Source of the DNA: Nemertoderma westbladi
Lineage: Eukaryota > Xenacoelomorpha > Nemertodermatida > Nemertodermatidae
Direction of reading: 5' to 3'
Assembly (NCBI GenBank): GCA_032718475.1
Contig: JAUCBJ010005860.1
Span: forward strand, 1-52,741
Length of the DNA: 52,741 bases
Below are positions 1-11,600 of this stretch, in pieces; position 1 is the stretch's first letter, and each line of letters opens with the position of its first letter. The notes below the pieces were generated by a model, which saw only the letters and a program-made list of their open reading frames with translations, was not told the DNA's origin and did no database searches. The translations under genes were made by a program, and so were the position numbers.

Positions 1-3000
1 ATGGTGATGATAAAATATCATTCTTAGGTCCTTGGAGTGACTCTGGTAATACCAAACCGTCAACCGTGACCAATAGCGTCATATCGCCAAGTAAATACAA
101 ATTGAGAGTAAGTGAAAAGAAGAAAGAGTATATTGCTCAATTGTCTCAGAGCAATAACATTGAAGATGTCAAAGCCGTCGCTCGTTATCATCATGCTCAG
201 GCAGCTTCAAAGGCTCGCTGGGCAAAAGCGAGACTTTCTATGGGTTCAACTCCCTTAAATACCGTGGAAGTAACTGCTACATCTGTTGAGAATTCCGGTG
301 CTGGAAAATCTAAGTCTTATAGTACTGGAAAGTCCAACAGATCTCGCTCTGTAGAACAGCACAGGGACGAATCAACGAGTGCTCCTCATCGCAGATCGGT
401 TTCAGCTGATCGTATTGTTGTCAAGTACAAGTCAGGCCCTAATTCGGGGTCTATTATGGCCACAGAATCTGTCAGCGTTAACAAGCCAAATTTACAATCT
501 CCTTTGAATGCTTCAACATCCCTCCTAGATGTCTCGCGAAACAATTTATCTTTGTCCGCAATCACAGTAACGACATCTTTGGGAAACCTAGACTCAACCC
601 AAATATTTACTTTAGACCCCGAATCGTTCCGTCCATCATCTAAGCGTACTTCCATGCCAATATCAAATATCAATGAAAAATCACTTAAGAAGAAAAATAG
701 AAGATTTTCTCAACCATACGTTACTGGCGCTGCTTTCTTGGACGAGTCATCCTTTGATGTTGTGTCCCAGCAGGTTCAACAGGCCTCTAAGCCAGATATC
801 GTAATAAAGACTCCTCAGGCGCAGACTTCGAGCGGCAAAAATCAATCTCATCGAATTGTAAAAACACCAAAGCAGGCGAAGTCATGGGCTGATATCGTTA
901 AGAAGCAACCTCTTGGTTCGGTTAAAAAATACAACAAGAAACAGAAATCTGTTGCGGGGCCTTCAATTAAAGATAAGAAGAGATTGAAGAAAGCGATAGA
1001 AAACGCAAATTCCATGAAAGTAGTGAAAGTACCGAAAACTCCAGGAGTTGGAAAAACTCCTAGAAGTAAAGCGGGTGTATTTACTACCGGACACGCATGC
1101 TCTCCTGCTACGCTTTACATCAAGAAACCTTCAAAGTATCACGCAGACGTCGACAATGATGACTCATTACTAATGTTAAACAATGAAACATCCAGCTTCT
1201 CGGCGATGGAAACGCCGGAACCAAGTATGGTCGTCTCGCCATGGGGTGGTACAGCTTCCCAGAAGTCATCAAGGAGATCCTCAAGGAATTTGTCGGATAG
1301 TGAGTCCGATGTTGGACCCAGTAAACATGATAGTTTCGCGACGCCGGCTCTACCAAAGTCTTCAAAGACTGTTGTTAGTAAGACTAATAAATCAGCTTTG
1401 CTACAAAGTCCTGATGTTTTTTGCCAGGCTGGAATCAGCATGACCCCGACTGGTCGACCTATACCAATGACTCAGGTGACACCAGTACAAGCCAGCCCAT
1501 CTAGCTTTGTCCGCGCCAAACCCGGAATTACCCCTTCTAAGACGTCGAGTAACGTCCAGAAACAGGTGACTCCTAAACCGAGGATTCCTAGTAGCCCGAT
1601 GGTATTTGCCACTGCTAGTGAAACTGTGACTCCTTTGAAGTCTCCTCCAGTTACTGTTGTCCAAAACGATCCCGAAAGGAGAGCAGTGTCGCAAAGGAAA
1701 GAGTCGAGAAAAAGTGATGGATTACAAGGAGTATCAAGGATAATGAAAACTCCACAGGTAAAGAATTCCAAGGCGTTTCCTCAGACGCCAAATATGGAAG
1801 GTTTGCAACGATTATTTGGACAAAAACACACAAAAGGCACACCTGTTGATGATTACCATGGTATGGACCATTTATTCCAAGAATCTCAGTCTCCTATGCC
1901 ATCCGGCGAGGTCAGTACGCCATCAGACAATCTCCCACAAGGTGGTTCATCATCTGCCGTTGTTGACTCCGCGCGACGGCCGCGTGGCCGACCAAAGAAG
2001 GTTAAGTTAGACGTAATATCTACAGTGACCGATGCAGCAGTCACTGAGCAAGAGGGTGTGCCACAGCATGGAAAGGATAGAAGTCATGCAGCGTATGCTG
2101 CTTGGGAAACTCGGCGAAGAAATTCTTTGGAGAAAGCCAAATCAACCCTAGTTGCAACTGAGTGCGAAGTTGATGTGGTTGGTGGTTCTGCTGAACACAG
2201 TTCGACAATGACGCCCACTAGTCCAAGTAAAAGTCCATCACATGTTAAGGGGTGGGAAAAGCGGCGAAAAACAATTGAAATGCAGAAGGCAGCATTATCT
2301 GTTGAAGATAAGGTTTCTGGCATTGTTTTTGATGGTGACACTGTTTTGAAAGACATTCCCCATGATTCTCCACAAAAGAACAAGAGTCCAGCCCGGAGTC
2401 AGGCTGCTGTAGTTGGTTGGGAAAAGAGACGAAATACAATCGAGATGCAGAAATCTGCTTTGCATGTGGAAGAGTCTGTGGTAGAACCTACTGCTGAAAA
2501 AGAAATGTTCCAAGATATTGGATTTGTTGAACACAGCTCACCAACTAAGCTTCTGAATCCACCTAAAAGTCCATCACATGTTAAGGGGTGGGAAAAGCGG
2601 CGAAAAACAATTGAAATGCAGAAGGCAGCATTAGCTGTTGAAGAAAATGTTTCTGGCATTGTTTTTGATGGTGACACTGTTGTGAAAGACATTCTCCATG
2701 ATTCTCCACAAAAGAACAAGAGTCCAGCCCGGAGTCAGGCTGCTGTAGTTGGTTGGGAAAAGAGACGAAAAACAATCGAGATGCAGAAAGCTGCTTTGCA
2801 TGTGGAAGAGTCTGTGGTAGAACCTACTGCTGAAAAAGAAATGTTCCAAGATATTGGATTTGTTGAACACAGCTCACCAACTAAGCTTCTGAATCCACCT
2901 AAAAGTCCATCACATGTTAAGGGGTGGGAAAAGCGGCGAAAAACAATTGAAATGCAGAAGGCAGCATTAGCTGTTGAAGAAAATGTTTCTGGCATTGTTT

Positions 3001-3885
3001 TTGATGGTGACACTGTTGTGAAAGACATTCTCCATGATTCTCCACAAAAGAACAAGAGTCCAGCCCGGAGTCAGGCTGCTGTAGTTGGTTGGGAAAAGAG
3101 ACGAAAATCAATCGAGATAGAGAAAGGTGTTTTACATGCGAAAGAGTCTGTGGTTGAACCTACCGCAGGAAAAGAGATGTTCCAAGATGTTGAACACAGT
3201 TCACCAACTAAGGTTCTGATTCCTACTAAAAGTCCGGCACACGTTAGGGGTTGGGAAAAGCGAAAACAAACTATTAAAATTCAAAAGGCAGCTCTAGCCG
3301 TTGAAGAAAAGGTTACAGACATTGTTGTGGGTGTTGAGATAGATAGTGTCGTGGAAGAAATTGTTCATGTCTCTCCGGAGAAGATCAAGAGTCCCGTCCT
3401 GAGTCAGGCTGCTGCTGTTGGTTTGGAAAAGAGACGAAAAATAGTCGAGAGGCAGAAAAATGTCGGTTCAAAAGATGGATCACCAATAGTTGACGATGGA
3501 ACTGACAAGCCAGATGATGCATTAAACGATCCTAAGAAAGTACTATCAAATAGTGAACGAGCCCGTATAGGATGGGAAACTCGTCGAAAAGCAATGGCTC
3601 TCGCCAAATCTGGGGAAGAGGCCAGCGATAAACAATCAGAAACTACCCAAGTGGTTAAACTAAGCGGCCGAAAACGAGTCATCAAGAAATCAGTTCCATT
3701 TAGTCCAACTCGGGATAATACACCCCACCAGAATGCTGGAATGCCACTCACTCCTGTTGCTAGTCCTACCAAACCTAGCCCGGCAATCACTCGCAGACGA
3801 AAGGCCAATAAACAACCAGCTTCCTCGAAATCTTCAAAGACCGAACCACCAGTGCAGACAAAGGACACCGTTACCAGTAACACAG
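1..3885 (+). CDS. MKI67: Ki-67-like chromosome-periphery protein, large internal exon (5' end outside window)
   Basis: The frame is open from the left edge to a GTTAGT donor at 3886 (phase 1), so this is part of a larger exon. Hallmarks shared with vertebrate Ki-67, recognised from memory, are the block AKSWADIVKK (nt 876-905), followed by FTTGHACSPAT (nt 1080-1112). A Ki-67-repeat-like stretch also lies at nt 1795-1885, with MEGLQRLFGQ, then DDYHGMDHLFQE. Ki-67 coats mitotic chromosomes and binds protein phosphatase 1; I see no clear RVxF site here. An FHA domain, if present, would lie to the left. An AT-hook (RRPRGRPKK) sits at nt 1975-2001. Ten GWExRR-type motifs occur from nt 2099 to 3590, mostly carried by a 336-bp duplication. 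The protein is rich in Ser/Thr-Pro sites, as expected for a CDK substrate. The assignment rests on short motifs, so homology is likely but not proven. Confidence 0.68.
2231..3229 (+). repeat. 336-bp in-exon tandem duplication, three copies
   Basis: Copies start at 2231, 2567 and 2903, and a diverged partial copy starts at 3230. The first two spacings are exactly 336 bp (112 codons); the third is 327 bp, still in frame. The second and third copies are almost identical at DNA level, so the duplication is recent. Each unit carries two GWEKRRKTIEMQKAAL-type motifs, about 55 residues apart. Confidence 0.93.
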
Positions 3886-4317
3886 GTTAGTTGATTTACT
3901 AACTATCTTCTTGAATGAATTGTAAACACTATGTTGATGCGAAAGTTGGGGAGATTTGATCTTTGATTTTCTGCGATTGTTCTAATTGTAATCCGTGATC
4001 AGGAGTTTTTTAAGAATATATTTGAATTAAGAGAAAAAAATAAGAGATATAGCCAGCTTATATTAGAATAACATGTTTTTATTGTTTTGTTGTGAGGTAT
4101 TTTCCAGTATTCTGGTCGTCATATCTTTATTTTCACTACATTCGGTAGTGTAACAAACCACACTGATTATTAAATATCGAAATCATTGTTATCTATTCAA
4201 GTCAGTGTTAATTCAAGGCAAGCGTATATTTACAAACTCTACCAATTATGAAATGTCATACGAGCGATTTAGTATTATAGTTGTTAATTGTCGGCGCATT
4301 TTCAATCAAAAGTTTTA
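3886..4317. other. Start of the 11.5-kb intron; 3' flank of the nested antisense gene
   Basis: The segment begins with donor GTTAGT at 3886 and has no plausible coding sequence. On the minus strand it is the 3' flank of the nested gene. AATAAA signals in that orientation read TTTATT at 4126-4131 and 4078-4083, about 190-240 nt past the stop codon. Confidence 0.6.
4126..4131 (-). terminator. Candidate poly(A) signal of nested antisense gene
   Basis: A minus-strand AATAAA lies about 187 nt downstream of the TAG at 4318. A second AATAAA is at 4078-4083. Both fit a short 3' UTR; which one is used cannot be told from sequence. Confidence 0.4.
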
Positions 4318-7300
4318 CTATCCCGATTTCGGTATGTGTTGTTCTGTTGCTAAAAGATCTACCAATGTTTGACCAATATTACAGTAATTACAGGAGTTAG
4401 TTTGAGTAGGAATTTCGCCACCTTCTCCTAGTGCTGTCATCACAGTTCCACCCTCCTTCTTTGTCTTCCCTGCCTTACCGCGTCCCATTATCCTCCTTTG
4501 TCTCTCCCGTCTTCCTTCCACTGACGATCCCTGCCGGTCCATTTTCCGTCCTCGCTTATTTGATGGTCCACCGAACCCGTTATCTATCGGGCCCGACGGC
4601 TGGCCTATAGGGATAATGATGGGTGGCGCTGGGTTAGGTGGTGGAGGGAGATACGCAGGCCCCCCACCACCACTGCCACCACCCTGTATTATAATAGGGG
4701 GCTGAGGTGGCGGGTATGAAGGTGGCGCTGCCACATGGCATCCCTGTGGTGGGGAACAACATTTTGGAGCATCCCAACATTCGCAGACATCCACCTCATT
4801 TGGACTGCAGCGTCCCGTTATCTTCATCAATGCTTCCAGACCGTTCATTGGTTTCCTCCTCCTGCCTCCCAACAGTCGTCGTAATAGACCCCGTTTCCCA
4901 CCAACTCGTCCCCGTGTATCCGGGTCGAACGCGTCGCATACACTCCTTCCCAACAGACAGTGGTGTCGGTGGCGTTGAGGACTTCCCTCGCCGTCCAAAC
5001 AGAACGTGTCCACTAGATTTTGACCGATTTCACAGAATTGGCAGTGTGGATCTTCGTTATCACTGCAGCAACTGGAACAACTCGAAGAGCAACTGGAGCT
5101 GCTGCTACATTGCGGGGATTCCTTCCCTTTTTCGTGATGGACGTTGTTGATGTAGGTTATCGGCGCATCCTTTGTAGCCTTTTCCGCAAAATGACAGGGG
5201 CCTCCCTGAGCGCAGCCTTCTTTTACTTTTATTATAATCGGGCCTGGTGGGGCAGCTGGTGGCATTATCGGTTGTGCGGGTGGTGGTGGTGGAGGTGGTG
5301 GTGCTGCCGGCGGGATTATGATTGGTTGTTGAGGTTGTGGGGGTGGTGGTGGGCAGTGGTGGTGTGGTAGATGTGGTGGTGGTGGTGGTGGCTTTGGTTG
5401 TGGTGGAATGATGATGAGTGGTTCTTGATCATCCCTTTTTGCTTCTTGTTTATTTGCTTCAGTCGCTGCTCCTATCTGTGTCCAAGCCAATCGCTCCGAT
5501 TCTCTCGCCTGTTTTGCTGCCTTCGTTTCAGCTTCGGTCTGTTGGGCCGTCTGAGATGTTCCTCCATCATCTTCTTTACCTTGTCCTTGATTTATAATTG
5601 TTGTAACTTCTATTGGTGGAGCTGCTTCAGGTTCAGGTGGTTGACAATGTATCGTCATTGGGCATCCACAGGGCTGCACTCCCCCCATAGGCATTCCCGC
5701 CACTGGAGGCATTCCCATACATGGAAGCATTCCCATACCTGGGGGCATCCCCATACTTGGAGGTAATCCCATCCCAAAGGGCATCCCCATATATGGAGGC
5801 ATTCGTGGCGGCATCCCCATACCCATTGGTAGGATGATCGGTGGTTGAGTCGGAGGGGTGTATGGTTGCGATATCTGTTGCGGCTGTGGCGTTTGGATGG
5901 TGCAGTTACATATATCTTGTACCAAGGATGGATTTGCTGTGGTTTTTGTCCCCTGTTCTGCTACATTTACATTTGTTTTGTTCTTAACATGTTCTACGTC
6001 TGTGCATTCTATATGTTCAGAATCAGTGCACGAACATTCGTAATGGTATTTACTAGGATAGTCTATTTTCATTGTGACATTGCCTATTTCTACATTTCCT
6101 AATTCTTTCTCATTTTCGCTTACGACGCTCAATTCCCCAGTGTTGTTTGTGACTGTTGGTAGAACCGTCGCACCAGTATCGATTCCAACTGTCAACGCTT
6201 TGGAATCCGTGAAATCCTGCAGTACTCCTTGGACGTTTTGGTTTAAGTTTGCGGAGTTCGGGGTGTCTCTGTAGTTGAGTTGCATTGGTTTGCTCGCTTT
6301 GACTTTGGCTTGAGGAAGTTCTGTTTCTTCTCTCTCCTCTAATTCTTTTCTTTTTTTTGCTTTATTTCTCTTTCGAATTCTTTCGTACTTTTTATCCAGT
6401 GGAACAAAGGGACGGTTTTTTTGTTCAAAATCGTGTTTGGGCCACGAAGACGGTTTAAACATATCTTCGTATTCCCGGGCGTAACGCTCGTCTAACGGTT
6501 TGAATGGTTTACGTCTCGGTTGGTAACGGTATGGTGTGTTCCTGTAGGGTCTATCAGTCCGACAGACCACATCTCCAAAGCCCCCATGCCGGTGCTCACT
6601 CAAATCACGTGTAGAAAGTCCGTGACGTTCTCGCATTTTTCCGTATGTGTATTGTTCATTTAGCGACACAAATGGAGCCATTCTCTTTCCGAACTTGTAC
6701 TTCCCAGATTCTATATTTTTGTTATGATTCTTGTCGGTATATTTTGAGTTGAGGGGTATAAATGGGTCCTCCCTGGCTCCCATTTGATGCTTGGGATTTT
6801 CGACTTGTCTGTTGAAGTTATTATCGTCGTATTGCGCAGCTATCGAAACGATTTGGTTGTTTTTCGGCTCATAACGATGTGGCGTCTCACTGAGGTGCCT
6901 CCGATCATTTAACAAGTACTGTTTATCCAAATCCACGAAAGGTTTATCTTTTTCCTTGAAACGATACGGCGTATCCTTATAGTTTGAACCAACGCCTTTT
7001 GATTTTGTGTTTGACTTATTCCTCTTTTGTGTCTTTCGTTTACAGTCAGAAATTCTGCAATGACCTTGTTTGCATGCTCTAGAACTAGTACAAGTAAATG
7101 TTTTATTGCATAGTGGTGCAATATTTGTGCATGAGGGGAGTTGATATTTAGTATTAGCGCAACCATATTGTGTATAGGTTTGGCCACATGACTGGTTTCC
7201 CAGAGCTCTGGGTTTATGTTCCATGGCTCGGATGCCGTCCTTGTTGGAGCTGAATGCAAAGACAACCGGCGCCGCGTCTGGGTTGGTTTCATCGAAGTCA

Positions 7301-7440
7301 AGGCCATTGGGCTCGTTGGCCATGTATCTAAAAGTCCTTCCAACCATCCTCCTCAGGCTGTCTTTAGACCTCTGCCATTTTCCAACAGGCGGAGGGGCCG
7401 CCTCTAATACCTCATCGGTAGCCGAACTGTACCTCCTCAT
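4318..7440 (-). CDS. Nested single-exon gene: 1040-aa repeat and proline-rich protein, family unknown
   Basis: I do not recognise this gene. It is one uninterrupted frame, antisense inside the large intron of the Ki-67-like gene. Residues 150-365 hold about six spaced copies of a basic/aromatic repeat of the form TPYRxxx(K/R)xxPFxPLDxxY; examples are RYQPRRKPFKPLDERY and KNRPFVPLDKKY. A charged lysine/glutamate stretch follows. The C-terminal half is low-complexity: Met-Gly-Pro repeats, polyproline runs with histidines, and a serine/cysteine cluster. Two copies of CxxCxIGQxLVD (CQFCEIGQNLVD near residue 800, CNYCNIGQTLVD near 1020) may form a small paired metal-binding or docking motif. No signal peptide or membrane segment is visible. 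The repeat style recalls filament- or microtubule-associated proteins, but that is only an impression. Frame length and patterned repeats make it a real gene rather than a chance frame. Confidence 0.72.
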   Translation of the reverse strand: MRRYSSATDEVLEAAPPPVGKWQRSKDSLRRMVGRTFRYMANEPNGLDFDETNPDAAPVVFAFSSNKDGIRAMEHKPRALGNQSCGQTYTQYGCANTKYQLPSCTNIAPLCNKTFTCTSSRACKQGHCRISDCKRKTQKRNKSNTKSKGVGSNYKDTPYRFKEKDKPFVDLDKQYLLNDRRHLSETPHRYEPKNNQIVSIAAQYDDNNFNRQVENPKHQMGAREDPFIPLNSKYTDKNHNKNIESGKYKFGKRMAPFVSLNEQYTYGKMRERHGLSTRDLSEHRHGGFGDVVCRTDRPYRNTPYRYQPRRKPFKPLDERYAREYEDMFKPSSWPKHDFEQKNRPFVPLDKKYERIRKRNKAKKRKELEEREETELPQAKVKASKPMQLNYRDTPNSANLNQNVQGVLQDFTDSKALTVGIDTGATVLPTVTNNTGELSVVSENEKELGNVEIGNVTMKIDYPSKYHYECSCTDSEHIECTDVEHVKNKTNVNVAEQGTKTTANPSLVQDICNCTIQTPQPQQISQPYTPPTQPPIILPMGMGMPPRMPPYMGMPFGMGLPPSMGMPPGMGMLPCMGMPPVAGMPMGGVQPCGCPMTIHCQPPEPEAAPPIEVTTIINQGQGKEDDGGTSQTAQQTEAETKAAKQARESERLAWTQIGAATEANKQEAKRDDQEPLIIIPPQPKPPPPPPHLPHHHCPPPPPQPQQPIIIPPAAPPPPPPPPAQPIMPPAAPPGPIIIKVKEGCAQGGPCHFAEKATKDAPITYINNVHHEKGKESPQCSSSSSCSSSCSSCCSDNEDPHCQFCEIGQNLVDTFCLDGEGSPQRHRHHCLLGRSVCDAFDPDTRGRVGGKRGLLRRLLGGRRRKPMNGLEALMKITGRCSPNEVDVCECWDAPKCCSPPQGCHVAAPPSYPPPQPPIIIQGGGSGGGGPAYLPPPPNPAPPIIIPIGQPSGPIDNGFGGPSNKRGRKMDRQGSSVEGRRERQRRIMGRGKAGKTKKEGGTVMTALGEGGEIPTQTNSCNYCNIGQTLVDLLATEQHIPKSG

Positions 7441-8653
7441 TGAGTATTACCTGTTCTTAATCGGATTTTAAACGTAATTTTGGACAAATTAATTATTCTT
7501 CGACCCTGTCATTTAATCCGGCCACTAAATTTAAACTATTTATATTAACTATTCTGCAATTGTAGGGTCCACTTAAATAATATCCGTATACTGTAACGAC
7601 TACGTTTAATTGTCATTCATTGCCGAACAAAATTAATGAAAATGTGATTTATATGAATGTTTCTGGTAGTTTTGAATATTAAGTTGTTTAGTTACGACGG
7701 TTTCTATTTTTACATTCATCCACTTCCTTAATTATATTTAGGTTGTTTGTTATTATTTGTTGTAAGTCACTTTTTTTTTGTCAAAGTCGTTAACAAGTTT
7801 GACAAAAAAATAACACTTTTTATGTCAACAACAAAAATAATGTTTCCATGACATAAATAATAATATTGCATTTAATTTTTAATTAAATAGATTATAGATT
7901 AAATAGATAATTTCTAATACTACTAGTTTTTCTCTTTTTATAAATGTTATAGGACAAGTGTTAGTTATCAATTTTGATAAATATTTTTGTTCTAGAACAC
8001 ATTTTATATTTTTTATACTAGCTAGCTTTTTCTACTTTTTATAAATGTTATAGAACAAGTGTTAGTTATCAATTTTGATAAATATTTTTATTCTAGAATA
8101 CATTTTTTTTCTAGAACATTTTTGGGAAAAAATACCTACTACCGTCAGAAGGTCAATATTTGTTCTAGAAAAACAAAACATCATGATAAACGCCTTTTTA
8201 TATGAAAAAAAATGGTTCAACTATGGCTACCCAATGTGTAATAATGCCCATATTTCACTATATGGAAGAAGCGATGGACGATATTATGCTGTAATAGGCC
8301 TAGATAAAAGTGAGAAGACTTACAACAAATAAAACGACGTAAGTGGTGCGGGCAAAAAGTAACTTTTTTTGCCACCACGTAAATAAATAGTTATTATTGA
8401 CTTTAAAAAGTTACGTTTTCCTTTGTGATTAAAATTGGAAATTAATATTTTACATCCATCTTTCAATCAAATTCCATCTTTATTATATAGCATCGCTAGC
8501 TAAACCGCCTACCGGAAGGTATATCGGGGACCCCAAGTGTTTAACGAGTAAAAAAAGAATAGCTACAATGAAATTTAGTTTAACCGACCAGCATCTTTAT
8601 TAACGAAAACGTTACCAATTTCTCAAATGTCAAGTTAATAGATTTACAACCCA
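7441..8653. other. AT-rich intronic segment upstream of the nested gene, with a dimeric repeat
   Basis: This includes the presumed 5' flank of the nested gene. I see no convincing promoter motif. Two copies of a unit of about 100 bp (containing ATAAATGTTATAG and GTGTTAGTTATCAATTTTG) lie in tandem at about 7923-8110. The short frames here are chance. Confidence 0.5.
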
Positions 8654-11600
8654 TAGTCTACCTGCCAACTCCCGAAAATTAAGTTTAGATGGCATTTTTT
8701 GTTAATGGTTGGCATCCACCTGATTTTTGTACTTCAAGACATGGCGAATCCAGGTAGGCCGGATGCCACCTCTGCATTTTTAATTTAATGCCTTTTTTTG
8801 GGCTTCAAAGTTTTTTGCTCAAAAATGATTTTTTTCAATTTTAGGATACAAGTTCAGGGTGAATGCTAGTGAATCTCGTCTCATAACCAGTGTATAAATT
8901 GAAAGTTAATCAAAATGCATCAATGTTGTCCTGAAACTGTTATAAACACTTTGGTAAAGAAGAAAATTTCCGAAATTCCCTTGCAGTCCGCCAACCCGGC
9001 CCTAGTAACCGCCTTAGCAACAGATATATTAAATTTAAATTGTCAATTTCTTTGTCTCACCTTTCCTTTTCCTGAGAAAATCTACAAACAGTTTTAAAAA
9101 TCAAAAAACCCATCACACAACTTATATGACATCTTGGGAACACATCAAGGGCAATATAAAATGAAATAGCGTCCAATGTCGCAGACACAGGCCCATTATT
9201 TGGACCAGAGTAATTTTCACAAGTATCAAAATATTGAGTTTAAGTGGAGAGTTCGTGTACCTTTACTCAACTATTTGCTTCCATATTTGTAATTTTTTTA
9301 AATTATCACTACAGCTCAGTAGCATGGTGATACTTCCCGTCATATTGTGCACATTTAGGTGACATTTACAGACCACGTTACCATAGCAACAGACCAAATA
9401 AGACAATTTAATAAGAATTTAATTTACAGTATAACTATAATGTAGTTTTCCCTAGGCCTACCTTACCAGAGTTTGAGAGATTAAATGTGACACACGTCGC
9501 ATAGCTATAACCTTCGACTGTTAGTCAACATCCTATCGTGACTTGGGGGAATATTGTTTAATATAAATATGAATTTTAAAGTATCTCATGCGTTCATTGA
9601 GGAGACCTACAGTTAATAGTTAACTCACTCTAAATTCTGCTAAGATATTAGTTTTGCAACAGGCAGGTACATCACACTATGCACCGTCGAGACAGGGGTT
9701 GAGCGGGGGAGGGGGCACAAATCCCATTTCGGTTTTTATTTTGTTTTTATTTCAATTATTTTTTCTCAATGTTAAATTATCAATTTAGGGAAAGGACCAG
9801 TTTACAATGGCACGTTATTCCATAAATATCGACCTACCTAACAGTAATGTTTCTTTCACTTTGAGATTGATTTTCACTATCACTTGCATCTGCCTATTAT
9901 TATTATGACTTGATGGAAATGGATGGTGACGAACATATTCCTACTATTAAAAGGAAAACTTGCCCGAATGTGGTTTGTGAAGAGACATGCATAGTATATG
10001 GAGCAAAGAAAGATCTGTGAGCACAGAATCAGATACACGATGTACCTCAAAGTTATCAGGCAATACCCTGTTATGTTTGGAAGCTGCTTCTCAAAGTAGG
10101 CCTTCCAACCATTATTGAGGAGTTCACTCGATTCAGCATTAACCTTGGTGGTTGGTTTGCTTTTCCTCCCAGTGAGCAGGTTTACTGATTGCTATGCCTG
10201 AGCTGATTGCCTGCTATCATCAGCGTTAATGGCATCAACCTCGGCCCTACTTATTGATAAGCTCCTTAAGCATTGTCTGTCTTCGTGTGCCCTAGTCGGC
10301 GGGATAAATTCTGCGCCATTTGAGGTCATTTCGGCACTTCCGAATTCTGTGATCCGAGCGGGTGGGGGGGGGGGGGGGGCTATTTCCTGTTTCGAGGATA
10401 TACAGGATCTGTTTCAGCAGCTGCTAAATTAATTGCTTCTCTGAAGGCAGTATAGCCCACGCAGTGATTTGCCGCCTCAGAGGCGAGAACTTCATACCTG
10501 TTGTTCAACTGTAGTGTGAAGCTGGATCTCACAACTGGGCTGTTGCAACAAAGAGGACCAGTCATTTCTTGGCAATTCTGCTAGCGTGGAGACTAAGTCT
10601 TACCTTGGCCACAATAATAGGTAATAGCTGGATAAGGGTCGAAGTGCAAATATACTTTAGTCTTGTACAGAATAGAGCTCCTGTATTTCCCACGAAACAG
10701 AATATGGTATATCTGGGACGTGTGACCACTTGGTCCAGTATGAGATGTAGATGAGTGATGTAGACTTGCATTAAAGTCACCCAGGCAAATTAAGAATGCA
10801 TGCTGATCCACTCCATCAGTAGATGCATGTAGATTGTGGTAGAAATTTTCCACTTCATCTTTCTGCACACTTCTTCTTGTTCCACATACTATGCAAGTCT
10901 CTTCACAAATCACATTCGGGAAGTTTACCTTTAAGAGTTGGAATACCCATGTTCGTCACCATCCATTTCCATCAAGTCATAATAATAATAATAGGCAAAT
11001 GAAAGTGATAGTTTTGACGCAATCAAAATTGATCCCTCTCCAGGGTGAAAATCGACGCAAATAACACCTGATTACTCTCAAAAATTAAACTTCTATCTGT
11101 TCTGTTGATATTCGTTTATTGTTTTGTTCCGAGTAACGTGCCACTGTAAACTGATCCTTTCCTTAAATTGATAATTTAACATTGATACAAAATATTAATT
11201 CGCCGAAATTAACTTTAGGTCTCGATAAACGCCTGAGATACTTTAAAATTCATATTTGTATTAAACAGTATCCCCCAAGTCACGATATGATGTTGACTAA
11301 CAGTCGTAGGATATAGCTATGCGACGTGTGTTACATTTAATCTCTCAAAACTCTGGTAAGGTAGGCCTAGGGAATACTGCATTATAGTTATACTGTAAAT
11401 TAAATTCTTGTTAAATTGTCTTATTTGGTCTGTTGCTATGGTAACGTGGACTGAAAATGTCACCCGAATGTGTACAATATGACGGGAAGTATCACCATGC
11501 TTCTTAGCTGTAGTGATATTTTCAAATAATTACAAATATGGAAGCAAATAGTTGAGTCTATGTACACGAACTCTCCACTTAAACTCAATATTTTGATACT

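Noticed and set aside
10229-10432. 67-codon plus-strand frame with a glycine run
   Set aside because: The glycine run is a G-homopolymer at a repeat junction, and the minus strand here is LINE debris.
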